Assembly (NCBI GenBank): GCA_037178625.1 | Contig: CM074131.1 | Coordinates: forward strand, 2,914,001 to 2,978,000 | Direction of reading: 5' to 3' | Length of the DNA: 64,000 nt | Source: Skeletonema tropicum | Lineage: Eukaryota; Bacillariophyta; Thalassiosirophyceae; Thalassiosirales; Thalassiosiraceae | Shown: positions 41,114 through 51,203 of the stretch, one piece after another | Layout: each line of letters starts with the position of its first letter | How positions within the stretch are numbered: position 1 is the stretch's first letter | Made by a program: the position numbers and the translations under genes | Notes under the pieces: model-generated | Told to the model about the DNA's origin: nothing | The model's input: the letters and a program-made list of their open reading frames with translations, nothing else | Database searches by the model: none

Positions 41114-44100
41114 ATGAATGAGCCTACCATGAGGTCGTCTCCTCCGAAAGGCAGCCCGAAAAATCAACAACACAATGTCAATCTGACAGGCAATCAACGA
41201 TTGCGGGCAGCAGCATCCTTCTCACCATACAATAATCCAACTAGCATGGCAGTGCGTCTCACTGGTAGCGGCGGTAGAACTTCTCTTGGGGCGATTGCTG
41301 GTCCGATGGGTATCAATATTGTAGACTTGGCTGCTCCTCAGCGATCACTAATGGTGTTGAACTATTCTTCATGTGCTGGTGTGAGAGGTGCAAAACCAAA
41401 CAGCAATGCAAACATCAGTGGAGGAATTAGCACGATGGCGTTCCAACCAGATCAATCTATACTGCAACTGTCAGAGTCTAATCGAGTATCATCGTCATCA
41501 TCTGTCCTTCTTGCCACGGCTCGAGGGAGTGGAATATTGATTTGGGATTGTTCGGGAAGAGCTTTGAGTCCATTACTTGGAAGATTGAATGCAACAGATT
41601 CACAGAGTCCTCAATATTCCAGAAAGTCAGATGATGCTGAATCAGACTCTGGGATTGATCACATTCCACCTCCACCATTAGCTGCGGCATCACCTGCATC
41701 TGTCATCAGTAAAGTATTAACGTCTAATGCAGCAGCAACTCTTGAGACTGTTCAACCCATGAGCACATCTACACCAATCAGTCTAGAGCGAAATGTAAGT
41801 TATCAAAGTTCGGCAGGTATATCTGCTGCCACAAGCACTGGTAATACTACTGGAGCGAGCCTGCCAGTGAGCAATTCCATCACTTCTGGAATGGTAACAA
41901 GTCTTGCTTGGAAAGGACCGACAGTGCCGATTCTAATTTCAACTAGCGGGAATTCTGTATGCATGTGGGACTTGAGAACATCATTGCTTTCGGGTGTTGG
42001 GGTAAAGGGAGGTGGAGCGAGACCAAATTCTCGTTTTGTGCCGCCTTCGCAGAGCGGTTCTTTAATTCATTGTGCATATGCATATGATGAATCTCAGCAC
42101 ATGTTTTCAACATTAGATTCGAATGGGGTGGTGAGGATATGGGACGATCGAAAGGCTGGAAATGAAAGCGGCTGTTTAGCTTCATTTGTTGCATGCTCTG
42201 GAGGTGGCGTTGGCATCGCGGCCATTCCTCCATCGAGAAAGAGTGCAAGAGGTGGAGATAGCTCCACAGAGACGGGACCAAGATGGCTAACGTGGGGTAT
42301 GGATGGCCAAACGGATGATGATGAACTTGTGGTAAAAGTTTGGTCGCCTACAACAGATATAGGCAGTGTCGGTGGAGATGTTACTACAAGTGAGGGCAGG
42401 GATCCCTATCAAGTTACGTCGAGCATTTCCATGACCAACGCTGTTGCTGCACGCATTCATCCAGAATTTTCAGACGTCGTAGTAGTCTTCAGGGAAAATC
42501 CAAGACCTCCCAAAGAGGAGACAAGTTTGGAAAATGCATTTGAGGGTTCTCGTGTAGCTGGAGAACAAATAGTAATGCGATCCTCCGTTGAAGGGAGTCC
42601 TGATTGGAGAGTACACCATGCAGGTCGTTCACCTGAAATGGCCGCTGTTATGTCGACACCGCCATCACCGCCTCCTCTTCTGCTGCACGATTATGATGAG
42701 AAAGTCGAGAAAGAGGAGAATCCTTCGCAGCAAACCTTTAAAGGTTGGGAGGCTGAACTGTGGAGGATTGACACGAGTGGTTCTGGCTCGGAATCAATGG
42801 TGGGGGGAGCTCAAGGAAAACGTGATGTGATGGGTGCTGAAAAGATTTCGTCGTTTTATGGTGGAAACCCTGATGAAGATATCTTTTCTTTTGTACCAGG
42901 TCGTACAGGTGGGAGTTCTGTCAATGACGTGATTATTGCAATCGACCTTTCCTTGGGAAGTAAGCTAGATGGGAAAGGGGAAGAGGCTCGCAATGCAGAT
43001 GAGCTTGTACTTTGTTCCCTCACTAAGAAGGGGTATTTCCGAGTTTATAGCATACCAGAAGCTGCAAACAAAGAAGTTACAGCTGATAACCAAGATGTCA
43101 AACCCCTCACAAACGCCCGCATATATCGTGGACATGATGATGATGTCCAGCCGTCACCGTGGTGGCAAGGACCGAAAGAAAAGGAGGAAGAGGCAGCAAC
43201 TAAAACAAGTCCACAAAAAGACGTAGTAAAGCGTGAAAATTCCATGCAATTTGACATTGAATTGACGTCTCCTTTTGAAGAACGCGCGACAATTGATGCA
43301 AGAAACATTCCAATAATCAGCGAGGAAGCCTCGACTAGGACACCTGATGGCGCTATATCTACTGATAATGAAGATTTAGTTGCTAATGCAACCAGAGAGA
43401 TACAAAACGCGCCAATGGATCCTGTACGAGCTTCTCGCGTTCCCTGCCCACCTCTTTGTGGTGCAGTATTTTGCGCAGGAGGAGCTGGTGGGTTGGTAAC
43501 TTTCAATAACGGGCCAGTGGGCAAAATGTTTGCCTGGTATAAGGCAAGCGATGCTAAACGTGTCAATGCATCCGCGCTTCAAAATCCAGAGATGCCAATT
43601 GTCAGTCTTAGATCATCAAATTTCACCGATGAGAACAGTGAGACCTCATTCGGAGTTCAGGAACGAACTATTGAGGCCCAGAAGCTCCCTCGAACTGTAT
43701 TTGACTTGCTTGAAATGCAATCCTCGGCTAAAATTGCCCAATGGGGGCATGATGAGAATGAAAACAATAACGACCCCTTAAACGATGAAGACGCAAGTGG
43801 AAGCAGCGATGACAGCAGCAGCAGTAGCTCTGAAGATGTAGAAGTTGTACTAGACAGTGATGAATCTTCAGAAAGTGATGACGATGGATTTTTCCGCGTT
43901 TCTAAAGCATACAACGATTATTTTTCAGCTTCACGAAAGTCATTGCTTGGAGCTTCAACTGATAGCGAGCCCAGCACTCATAAAAATGCGAACAAGGGAT
44001 CATCTAAGGATGAAAATGAGATGAACGATGCGAATGCAAAATTTACTGGGTTATCTTCCATTTCTCCTGCTGTCGCCATCACAGCAAAATACAATGACAT

Positions 44101-45337
44101 CGTTTTCAACGGTCAATCTCTTGAACTTGCGAATCTTCTCCAGCTAGGTGATTGCTGGTGGCTTGCAAAAGACTTCTCAGTCCCTGACTATAAGAATAGC
44201 GACATGTTTGCTGCGAGTCGGAGTGATAACAAGTCGATCCAACGCAACACATCAGATCCCGCACTCAACTACAGTCCTACTCGGCCAGGGTTGGGACGAA
44301 CTTGGTCTCTCCAGCCTGTACAAAAGAATAAAAGCAAACAGACGTCGATGATGGGTAACATTAAAAGACTAATGCCTCCTGGTATCATCATGTCGACCCC
44401 TCCCGACCAAAGATTGATTGAAAAGAAGAACAAACAACAGAGCGATCCCATAGAAAACAATACACTTCAGTCAACCGCCTTGCAAGTAAAAGACCCCAGC
44501 AGTGTCCCAATTGGTGTATATATGCTCGAAAATCCTCAAACCCCAGATGCGGCCGCAGAACGTTTGGCAATAACTCGAAACCTATGCATTCATAACGCAG
44601 AGGTTTGCATGGAATGTGGACAGCAGTCCAAGGCTGACACGTGGACTTTGTTAGCACAAACCATAGAATCGATGGAGATCTTTGAGGCAGATGCATTTGA
44701 TGGATGGGGAGGTCCAAATGAAGCTCTCACTACAGGTATCGTTGAGCAGATTATTCGATACTACGAATCAGAAGCGGACTATCAGATGCTAGCCACGATC
44801 GTGTGTGTTCTCACATTCGGTAGAGATAGAAGGAAGTCGTCATCCAATTCCCTCGGTCAAAAAGAAGATTATCAGCTGTTGCCAAAATTTGATGAGCGTC
44901 GCTATGATAACTACCTGTACCAATACGCCTCGCTGCTTTATGGATGGGGTATTCTCACGGTCAGAAGTGAGGTCTCAAAGCGCCTGGCGTATGGCATTCC
45001 AGGTGGAGGTTCGGAAATAGTGACAGAGTCGCAGACAAATAAAGAGAAATCTGCAAGTAGTGCAGATCCAAGTTCGGGAGGCTCTGGTATCACATTCACT
45101 CCAATTTGTCAGACATGCTTGACACCTGTGGACGAGACAAATGTTTGCCGGAAGTGTAAAGAGTATCCATTCCGGTGCTCAATCTGCTGCCATGTGGTTC
45201 GTGGCGCTGCTTTATGGTGCCCTGAGTGTAGTCATGGAGGACATGCCGAGCACATGATGTCTTGGTTTGAGAATAATCAAATGTGCCCAACAGGATGCGG
45301 CTGCCGCTGTGTTGCAATGAAACAAACTAACCACTAA
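41114..45337 (+). CDS. WDR59-like GATOR2/SEACAT subunit
   Basis: 1407 residues in one exon. The N-terminal ~420 residues carry WD40-like strands (SSSVLLATARGSGILIWDCS, PILISTSGNSVCMWDL, FSTLDSNGVVRIWDDRKAG, GPRWLTWGMDGQ). The middle is long and low-complexity with acidic Ser/Asp runs. The C-terminus has the diagnostic RING-like module of the WDR59/WDR24/MIOS group: CQTCLTPVDETNVCRKC, then CSICCHVVRGAALWCPECSH, GGHAEHMMSWF and CPTGCGCRC. The CPTGCGC ending is closest to WDR59/Sea3. The family works at lysosomes or vacuoles to relay amino-acid supply to TORC1. A fragment of this gene is stranded at 38830-39140. Confidence 0.82.
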   Translation: MNEPTMRSSPPKGSPKNQQHNVNLTGNQRLRAAASFSPYNNPTSMAVRLTGSGGRTSLGAIAGPMGINIVDLAAPQRSLMVLNYSSCAGVRGAKPNSNANISGGISTMAFQPDQSILQLSESNRVSSSSSVLLATARGSGILIWDCSGRALSPLLGRLNATDSQSPQYSRKSDDAESDSGIDHIPPPPLAAASPASVISKVLTSNAAATLETVQPMSTSTPISLERNVSYQSSAGISAATSTGNTTGASLPVSNSITSGMVTSLAWKGPTVPILISTSGNSVCMWDLRTSLLSGVGVKGGGARPNSRFVPPSQSGSLIHCAYAYDESQHMFSTLDSNGVVRIWDDRKAGNESGCLASFVACSGGGVGIAAIPPSRKSARGGDSSTETGPRWLTWGMDGQTDDDELVVKVWSPTTDIGSVGGDVTTSEGRDPYQVTSSISMTNAVAARIHPEFSDVVVVFRENPRPPKEETSLENAFEGSRVAGEQIVMRSSVEGSPDWRVHHAGRSPEMAAVMSTPPSPPPLLLHDYDEKVEKEENPSQQTFKGWEAELWRIDTSGSGSESMVGGAQGKRDVMGAEKISSFYGGNPDEDIFSFVPGRTGGSSVNDVIIAIDLSLGSKLDGKGEEARNADELVLCSLTKKGYFRVYSIPEAANKEVTADNQDVKPLTNARIYRGHDDDVQPSPWWQGPKEKEEEAATKTSPQKDVVKRENSMQFDIELTSPFEERATIDARNIPIISEEASTRTPDGAISTDNEDLVANATREIQNAPMDPVRASRVPCPPLCGAVFCAGGAGGLVTFNNGPVGKMFAWYKASDAKRVNASALQNPEMPIVSLRSSNFTDENSETSFGVQERTIEAQKLPRTVFDLLEMQSSAKIAQWGHDENENNNDPLNDEDASGSSDDSSSSSSEDVEVVLDSDESSESDDDGFFRVSKAYNDYFSASRKSLLGASTDSEPSTHKNANKGSSKDENEMNDANAKFTGLSSISPAVAITAKYNDIVFNGQSLELANLLQLGDCWWLAKDFSVPDYKNSDMFAASRSDNKSIQRNTSDPALNYSPTRPGLGRTWSLQPVQKNKSKQTSMMGNIKRLMPPGIIMSTPPDQRLIEKKNKQQSDPIENNTLQSTALQVKDPSSVPIGVYMLENPQTPDAAAERLAITRNLCIHNAEVCMECGQQSKADTWTLLAQTIESMEIFEADAFDGWGGPNEALTTGIVEQIIRYYESEADYQMLATIVCVLTFGRDRRKSSSNSLGQKEDYQLLPKFDERRYDNYLYQYASLLYGWGILTVRSEVSKRLAYGIPGGGSEIVTESQTNKEKSASSADPSSGGSGITFTPICQTCLTPVDETNVCRKCKEYPFRCSICCHVVRGAALWCPECSHGGHAEHMMSWFENNQMCPTGCGCRCVAMKQTNH

Positions 45338-45440
45338 GCTGTCAAGTCGACTTGATAGCTTAGTTCATCAGGAAAGTTACGTCAATCTGAAGCTCAAGAG
45401 TAGTGGATTGCACATTATTACTGTAAAATAGTTCTACATT

Positions 45441-46373
45441 TTATTCTGAGGTTGACTTTACATCCGCTAAGTATAGCTGGGAAAGTGTCTTGCCTTCTTT
45501 TTGAGTTGCATAGTATATTATCTGCAGTAGCAATGAAAGGTTCAAAGCCAACGCAACCCCATAATTCAACAACAATAATGGATCTCCATTTGCCAGCTGA
45601 ACTGTTGTGAACAGTCGTATTGCACAACCAGCCGAAGCAAGTGATGCTGTTACTGATGAATACGATCCAGAACTCTTCCGAGAGAAGTTTTGTTTCAGCT
45701 GTGGTAATAATGAAAAGACATTCACAACAATTGCACTCCCTTGAAGATACGCAATCACTGAATCGGATGGTCCAATGCCAGCTGGTGCAAATAACGCCCA
45801 AGACGTGACCACGAAGTAAGTTACAGCCAATAGAAACGTTTTCACATTTAATCTCTGTTGGTAGAAAGTTACCAGGCCTAGAATAACCACAGCTTCCACA
45901 GTAATCACCAACGTTTCACTAAATGCGGAAATCGGAAACCCATTCTTAATGTTATATACATCTGTGCATGTATATGAAGTAAGTTTCAGCCACCATGTCG
46001 AAATAGCAAGGCCATCAGCAGACTTTGTTCGGAGCACTCGAATTGCTATGGGGGTGTATAAAACGATGGATATCGCGCCGAGAAGATAGCCTAGCCCTGT
46101 TGCAATGGATTTGAGCACAACTTCATTGTTAAATGATAGTAGCAACGGAGATATGTCAGATATATTTGGTGGTACTGCATGCAATGGTGCCACTAATGCT
46201 CTAGAATGATGAGATACTGTCAACTTGTAATTAGCGGTTGGGTAGGCATGGATCGAGTTGAAGTTCGGAGGCTTCAGAGCAACAGAATGCGTTGGCGTCA
46301 CAAATCCATGGCAAGCTGGGAAATATGATGATAGTATCAGCACTAATAGGCCGCACAGTGTTGATGCCTTCAT
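45441..46373 (-). CDS. PQ-loop/MPDU1-like membrane protein, probably plastid targeted (copy 1)
   Basis: 310 residues. A signal peptide (ASTLCGLLVLILSSYFPA) runs into CHGFVTP, a diatom plastid-targeting-like motif with Phe after the cleavage site. Then come about seven membrane segments. Two PQ-loop motifs can be seen: YTPIAIRVLRTKSADGLAIS (first, PI in place of PQ) and LPQLKQNFSRKSSGSYS (second). The layout resembles MPDU1 and plant chloroplast PQ-loop proteins, small-solute transporters related to SWEETs. The substrate is unknown. A paralogue sits at 47683-48735, with a 2-oxoglutarate oxygenase gene between. Confidence 0.8.
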   Translation of the reverse strand: MKASTLCGLLVLILSSYFPACHGFVTPTHSVALKPPNFNSIHAYPTANYKLTVSHHSRALVAPLHAVPPNISDISPLLLSFNNEVVLKSIATGLGYLLGAISIVLYTPIAIRVLRTKSADGLAISTWWLKLTSYTCTDVYNIKNGFPISAFSETLVITVEAVVILGLVTFYQQRLNVKTFLLAVTYFVVTSWALFAPAGIGPSDSVIAYLQGSAIVVNVFSLLPQLKQNFSRKSSGSYSSVTASLASAGCAIRLFTTVQLANGDPLLLLNYGVALALNLSLLLQIIYYATQKEGKTLSQLYLADVKSTSE

Positions 46374-46716
46374 GCTGCTGCTTTATAGATCTGTAGAACT
46401 CCGTGATCAATTCTACCACCCTCAACTATCTTGTATTCGGTGCGCCGGCCTGAACAGCTTTTACAGGTATAAATAATAGGTGCGAGGCAACTGTTAGTTG
46501 AGCTGGCTGCGAATGAGTCGGTCATCGTGAGCCAAAAGGAAGAGGATTTTCATTTTTAGAATCACTGTGGGAATCAGTACAGTTTGTAGCGCGGCTCTCC
46601 TGTCGTAGAAGTTTTGTTATCACCTCACGCACATCAATAAATAAATCCTCACATGGGATTAGAACCTACTGTCTACTAAGAAGTACTATCAGTAGCTTGC
46701 AGAAACCTTATTCAAC
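46374..46716. other. Divergent intergenic region, PQ-loop 1 / oxygenase
   Basis: 343 bp between divergent starts, with both promoters expected here. No repeat or small gene seen. Confidence 0.4.
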
Positions 46717-47628
46717 ATGTTGTTAGTGGCTGAACTAATGTACAAACCATTCCGTCGTTATCCTGCCCTGTTCACCGATAACTTCGATAAGAGTTGGCTC
46801 CACGAAGACTTCGTACAAATCTCAGATGTCTTCAACAAGCCAGTAAAGAACTACAGGGATGCAATCCCAGATAATTTGCTAACAAAGGAAATGGATGGGG
46901 TCTACTCCTTCAATGTATTCAACGACGTTTTCTTACAAATGTTTAACGAAGAAATCGATAATTTCTACGAGGTGTCAGAAAGAGAGAATATTCCTGTCAA
47001 AAGACCCAATTCAATGAACAACTATGGGGTGATAGTGAATGAAATCGGGATGCGCCCAATGATAACAGCTTTCCAGCAAACCTATCTTTGGCCAATATCA
47101 CGACACCTATTTCCTATACAGGCATCACAATTTGATAATCATCACTCTTTTATTGTGAGATATAGAGCAGGAGAAGATTTAGGGTTGGACATGCATACGG
47201 ATGATTCTGATGTGACGTTCAATGTTTGTCTCGGTGAGGAGTTTACAGGTGCCACACTGAGCTTTTGTGGTATGTTTGGTGCAGCGAATCACAGGCAGCA
47301 CACACATACATATCATCACAAAGTAGGTCGTGCTATCCTACATCTGGGCTCAAGACGACATGGCGCCGACGATATTCAAAGTGGCAGAAGGTCCAATCTG
47401 ATTGTCTGGAATCACAACTATGCATACCGAGCAAAAGGGGTAAATAGTTGGGATCGCGATTCTAATTATGAGCAAGAAGAAGACATACCTTCTCTTGTGT
47501 GTCTATCGTACACACATGATCGAGATTATGAAGTCTACAAAGAATTGCCGGAGGCTGCCAAGAAACAGAAGAGGAGACCTTGGTGTCCTCCTCCAGGCTA
47601 TGAACACGAAGGATGCCACGAAGAATGA
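46717..47628 (+). CDS. 2-oxoglutarate/Fe(II) oxygenase (prolyl hydroxylase-like)
   Basis: 303 residues. The metal-binding HxD lies at H160-T-D162 (GLDMHTDDSDVTFNV). The distal His is most likely H215 in HLGSRRHGADDIQSGRRSNL, and an Arg after it (R224 or R225) would bind 2-oxoglutarate. This fits the P4H-like / PKHD fold, in which a protein side chain, often proline or lysine, is hydroxylated. No signal peptide or membrane anchor is evident. Substrate unknown. It sits between two PQ-loop paralogues and is convergent with the second, with 54 bp between the stops. Confidence 0.85.
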   Translation: MLLVAELMYKPFRRYPALFTDNFDKSWLHEDFVQISDVFNKPVKNYRDAIPDNLLTKEMDGVYSFNVFNDVFLQMFNEEIDNFYEVSERENIPVKRPNSMNNYGVIVNEIGMRPMITAFQQTYLWPISRHLFPIQASQFDNHHSFIVRYRAGEDLGLDMHTDDSDVTFNVCLGEEFTGATLSFCGMFGAANHRQHTHTYHHKVGRAILHLGSRRHGADDIQSGRRSNLIVWNHNYAYRAKGVNSWDRDSNYEQEEDIPSLVCLSYTHDRDYEVYKELPEAAKKQKRRPWCPPPGYEHEGCHEE

Positions 47629-47682
47629 TGATTACTACGGCTTGCTTTATAGTGTACATACGTTGTTATTACATCTAATTCA

Positions 47683-48735
47683 TCATTTGCTCGACACTGT
47701 TGGTACTCTTTCATCGACATCATTCAAAACTTTGACAATTGGCTTATTAAAGAATGTCACAATTGGGTTGCTTGTCACACTTCCTATCTTGTCTGCATCT
47801 TCAATCACATTCAAATCTTCCTTTGCGAGAACCTCATTACTGCTTTCAGCTGACTTGATATCAGCCAAAAACAAGCTCGCGAGCTCTTTCCCTTCCACTT
47901 GAGTGCCGTAATACAATACCTGGGCTAACAATCCTACATTCAGCAGGAATAGCACACTATAATTAAGCAGCAGCAAAGCGTCTCCGTTTGCTAGTTCCAT
48001 GGTTGTATAAATTCGAGTCCCACAAATGGCGCAAGCTACCAAGGAAGTGATAGTTGAGTAGTCTCCAGAGCTCTGACGCTCAAAGTTCTGCTTCAATTGA
48101 GGAAGCAAAGCTGATGTATTTAGCACTATTGAAAACACCTGAGCTAGTGCAATAACTTCTGGGGATGGGCCAAAGCTAGCTGGAGCCAACAGCGCCCATG
48201 AAGAAGCGGTGACAAGAGTGGTAGCGAGTAGGAATGTTGTCAAATTCAATTGCTTCTGAAAGTAAGCTACCAAGCACAAGACAAAACCAGACTCAACAGT
48301 ATATACAAGTGATTCGCTCCAAGCAGCTAGTGGAAACCCATGCTTGATGCTGTATGTATCCTGACAGGTGAAGGCAGTAACTTTCATCCACCACGTTGAT
48401 ATCGTCAGGCCCTCTGCTGACTTGGTGCGAAGTAATCTAACGGCAATAGGCGTGTAGAGAAGAAACGAACCTACACCAACAAGATATCCAACAGTTTGTG
48501 CGATTGGATTGATATCCGACGCATCGCTACACAATAGCAGCGATGAAGATTCATCTATTAGTGATAGTGGCGAGAAATCTCTGACTGTTGAATGTCGAAT
48601 CTTGGATGCAAATGCAAAATCTTGCTGATAGCTACTCTTATGTCTTACTGAAAGCGAAGCTGGTGTTACGAATGCATGGCTAAGGTGTGCTGGTGCGACG
48701 GTAAGGCTTGCTAGGGTGAAGAATAAAGAGATCAT
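47683..48735 (-). CDS. PQ-loop/MPDU1-like membrane protein, probably plastid targeted (copy 2)
   Basis: 350 residues, clearly a paralogue of 45441-46373. It shares YTPIAVRLLRTKSAEGLTIS, STWWMKVTAFTCQDTYSIKHG, LPQLKQNFERQSSGDYSTIT and LANGDALLLLNYSV. The N-terminal signal peptide ends AHLSHAFVTPAS, again an AF-type plastid motif. It has a ~40-residue extension at the C-terminus that copy 1 lacks. Same strand as copy 1, so the pair arose by tandem duplication around the oxygenase gene. Confidence 0.82.
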   Translation of the reverse strand: MISLFFTLASLTVAPAHLSHAFVTPASLSVRHKSSYQQDFAFASKIRHSTVRDFSPLSLIDESSSLLLCSDASDINPIAQTVGYLVGVGSFLLYTPIAVRLLRTKSAEGLTISTWWMKVTAFTCQDTYSIKHGFPLAAWSESLVYTVESGFVLCLVAYFQKQLNLTTFLLATTLVTASSWALLAPASFGPSPEVIALAQVFSIVLNTSALLPQLKQNFERQSSGDYSTITSLVACAICGTRIYTTMELANGDALLLLNYSVLFLLNVGLLAQVLYYGTQVEGKELASLFLADIKSAESSNEVLAKEDLNVIEDADKIGSVTSNPIVTFFNKPIVKVLNDVDERVPTVSSK

Positions 48736-49238
48736 TTTGCACGGATAGAATTATTGTGACTAACACTGTACACAGCATAGCGTCGATGCTGGCATTGCCA
48801 TTGTATGTATGTGATGAGGTGGCTTGATTTTTTGCAAGAAGGTGTCATGCATTTCATGAGTGTCTGTGTCGACGGAGCTCCGCAGCAAATGGGACAAAAA
48901 CATCTGGCACCGTAACCGTGACTGAAGTTGAGAGTGCGTGACTGAAGTTGAACGAAGCTCTCATACGATGTGCCAGCGATATTCATTCCACTTTGTTACT
49001 CCTATCCATTTATTGGTGTTGCTTGTGGTAGGTAGAGGAGGAGGATATGATGGATTTAAGTGATCGATCGATGTGATCTGCCTCCTCGTGTCTCGAGTCT
49101 TCTCTCAATATAACTACAATGGAAAATTACAACAATAGACTTGACAATATATCTTTTTGCAGGAGTCATTAGTTATATAGTTGATCTCAACCACCTATCC
49201 GATGAGGAGACGTGACTGGGCAGCGCCCCGTCTGATTC
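48736..49238. other. Intergenic, no gene seen
   Basis: Promoter side of PQ-loop copy 2 and 3' side of the broken fucosyltransferase-like gene. A 14-bp direct repeat GTGACTGAAGTTGA occurs twice (48918 and 48938). An 84-codon Cys-containing frame on the minus strand is not supported. Confidence 0.4.
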
Positions 49239-50852
49239 CTAGCTCATCGCACTCACCATCCGCTTGTCAAAGATGCAGGTATCTCCACACGTATTTACCC
49301 ACTCGCCGTCGCCGTTTTTCTTGGCTCGAAATAGGTAGCTTTGGCCAAATCCCATTGCTAGTCTACTCTTGGCAACGAAACCGCTGAATGTTGATGCAGG
49401 ATTACCGATGAAGACGTTTGCCATTACTCCAAGCGTGATGTCACCTCCGATCCAAGTGGCCTTTTCGGGGACGAGTCCGCTAACTTTGGAGCAATATCTG
49501 GATCATTGAGTAATCTCTGCAGAACTGGAAAGTCTTGGCCATCTGTGATGAGGACAATGGGATAATCCAAAAGTCCTAGTGGTTCCAGGATCGACTTGAC
49601 GTATTCAGGTGTCATGTGCAGCGCAGCCTCGGGATCGCAGCCAGCAAACCTGGAGACTCTCCCCAGGAGTGTCCGCCCAGCCTCTTCTAGACTGCGTTGA
49701 TGGATAACAGAATAAATGACATTCTTCTTATCGTCGCCAAAGAGAGCATTGATTCCGGAGCACATGTCTCGAACTGGCTCCCCACTTTCTGTGGTACCTT
49801 CACCAGTGTTGTAGTTCCTGAAGAGAGTTTGGATGTATTGTACTTGGTGACCAATGTAATCAACAAGATCTCTCTGGGACTCGTACAAAAAGAGCTGCTT
49901 GGTGGTTTCTAGTGGATCCGTGAGTTCTGGGAACAAAATCTCGTAGCCTTGAATTTCTTCTTGGCTATTGAAAATCTTGACACAGAATGCTTCCTCGAAT
50001 TGGACTTCCCAGTCATCATTTTTGACAGGCATCCACATGGTCGTAAGCACCTGAAGAGCCCACGAGTTTGATATAATTCCCAGTTGAACATCATGATCAC
50101 GAGCGTATTGTAAGGCATGCAAGAACTCGATTAAGTTGTTTCCTGTTCTGCCATAGAGTCTTGGACCCTCCCCTCGAAGCAATAACATTTTGTTCGAGTT
50201 TATTCCAGGACATGTGCTTGATTCTTCAAAGTTTTGCAACAATGCGAGATCCGACGCAGTGCCCACCATGGTAGGTCGGTCACAAATAGAGAGAGGCCCT
50301 TCATTTGTAAGGTCTAGCCCGCTATTGTTCACATCATCGAGTCCACGCTTTTGTGGACGATTCTTCAAATTTGACTCACGCAGATTGTGCATGCTGATGA
50401 TTTGTACAAAGAGAAGATAACATTTTAGTCTCAATAAAATCAACGATCCCAAGTGAATTCATACAAACCATGACACTCACCTTCTCCTCTAACTGCGCTT
50501 GTAGTGTAGGGTTTGATCGTCGGTACCAGATATTCTTAGTATTCCTCAACGTCCTCTTCGTTTCGCGTATCGCTTAGCGCCTTTGCTTCACGTTTCTTCA
50601 TACGCTCAAGTCTTGCCTTCAGAAGCCGACGATAATCAGGATTCGCCTGGTCGTATTCCCTGCTTGAGCAATCCGTTGATTGCGCGTTCTCTGGGCGTGC
50701 TTGGGGTCTTTGCACCCCCACCAAGTCGCCTACTAGAGAATTCATGATGGGTCATAATATTCAGATGGATCGTCTGGCAATAAAAGGAAGACGTTCACCA
50801 CAAAAAGAACCACGGCAGCTGCCGCCACTGCTTTGTGTGCCCTCCTTTGCAT
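49239..50852 (-). pseudogene. Fucosyltransferase-like type II membrane protein, frame-broken copy
   Basis: The reading starts MQRRAHKAVAAAAVVLFVVN (50852), a single membrane anchor as in Golgi glycosyltransferases. It continues with NPDYRRLLKARLERM, GRTGNNLIEFLHALQYARDH, IYSVIHQRSLEEAGRTLL and VFIGNPASTFSGFVAKSRLA. The GxxGNN and IHxRSLE segments and the late GNPASTFS resemble the donor-binding parts of the alpha-1,2/O-fucosyltransferase fold. Four frame changes (about 50745, 50570, 50460 and 49485) are needed to read it, one of them a single missing A in a run beside a well-conserved stretch. I call it a probable pseudogene; if the assembly is wrong here it could be a functional gene. Confidence 0.65.
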
Positions 50853-51203
50853 CGTATAAATTTATCTGGTATATGCCCTCCGTTTATGAGATGCAAGTTG
50901 CCATCAACAGTTACATAGTCAACTAACAGTTCGTGAAATCAGCTCCTGCAAAAAGTCACAATGATGAAAAAGAAGGAAAGCAGGGTCATTATTTGTATTG
51001 TAGTCATATTCTTTTCACGAGACGACACAGATAGGTCTTTTGAGCTCCCTGGCGGTACTGAAAGCGAAGTCTGACGGTACTGAAAATGACCTAACCAGCA
51101 AAATGATAAACTGAACCATGTCGTGTCCACATGCTTGTGCGTTCTACTACTTCTGCTTCTAATACTTACTCTCAGCGCAACCATAAACGGCGAAACAGTT
51201 GCG
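50853..51203. other. Divergent intergenic region between fucosyltransferase-like paralogues
   Basis: 351 bp between head-to-head starts. No coding or repeat feature that I can support; expected to hold the promoter of the intact-looking copy. Confidence 0.4.

Noticed and set aside
43045..43566. 173-codon minus-strand frame inside the WDR59-like gene
   Set aside because: Antisense shadow; the plus strand has an uninterrupted 1407-codon conserved frame.
48732..48986. 84-codon minus-strand frame with CPIC...CMTPSCKKSSH
   Set aside because: Cysteine spacing is suggestive, but there is no match to a known finger, no clear promoter side, and a repeated 14-mer runs through it.
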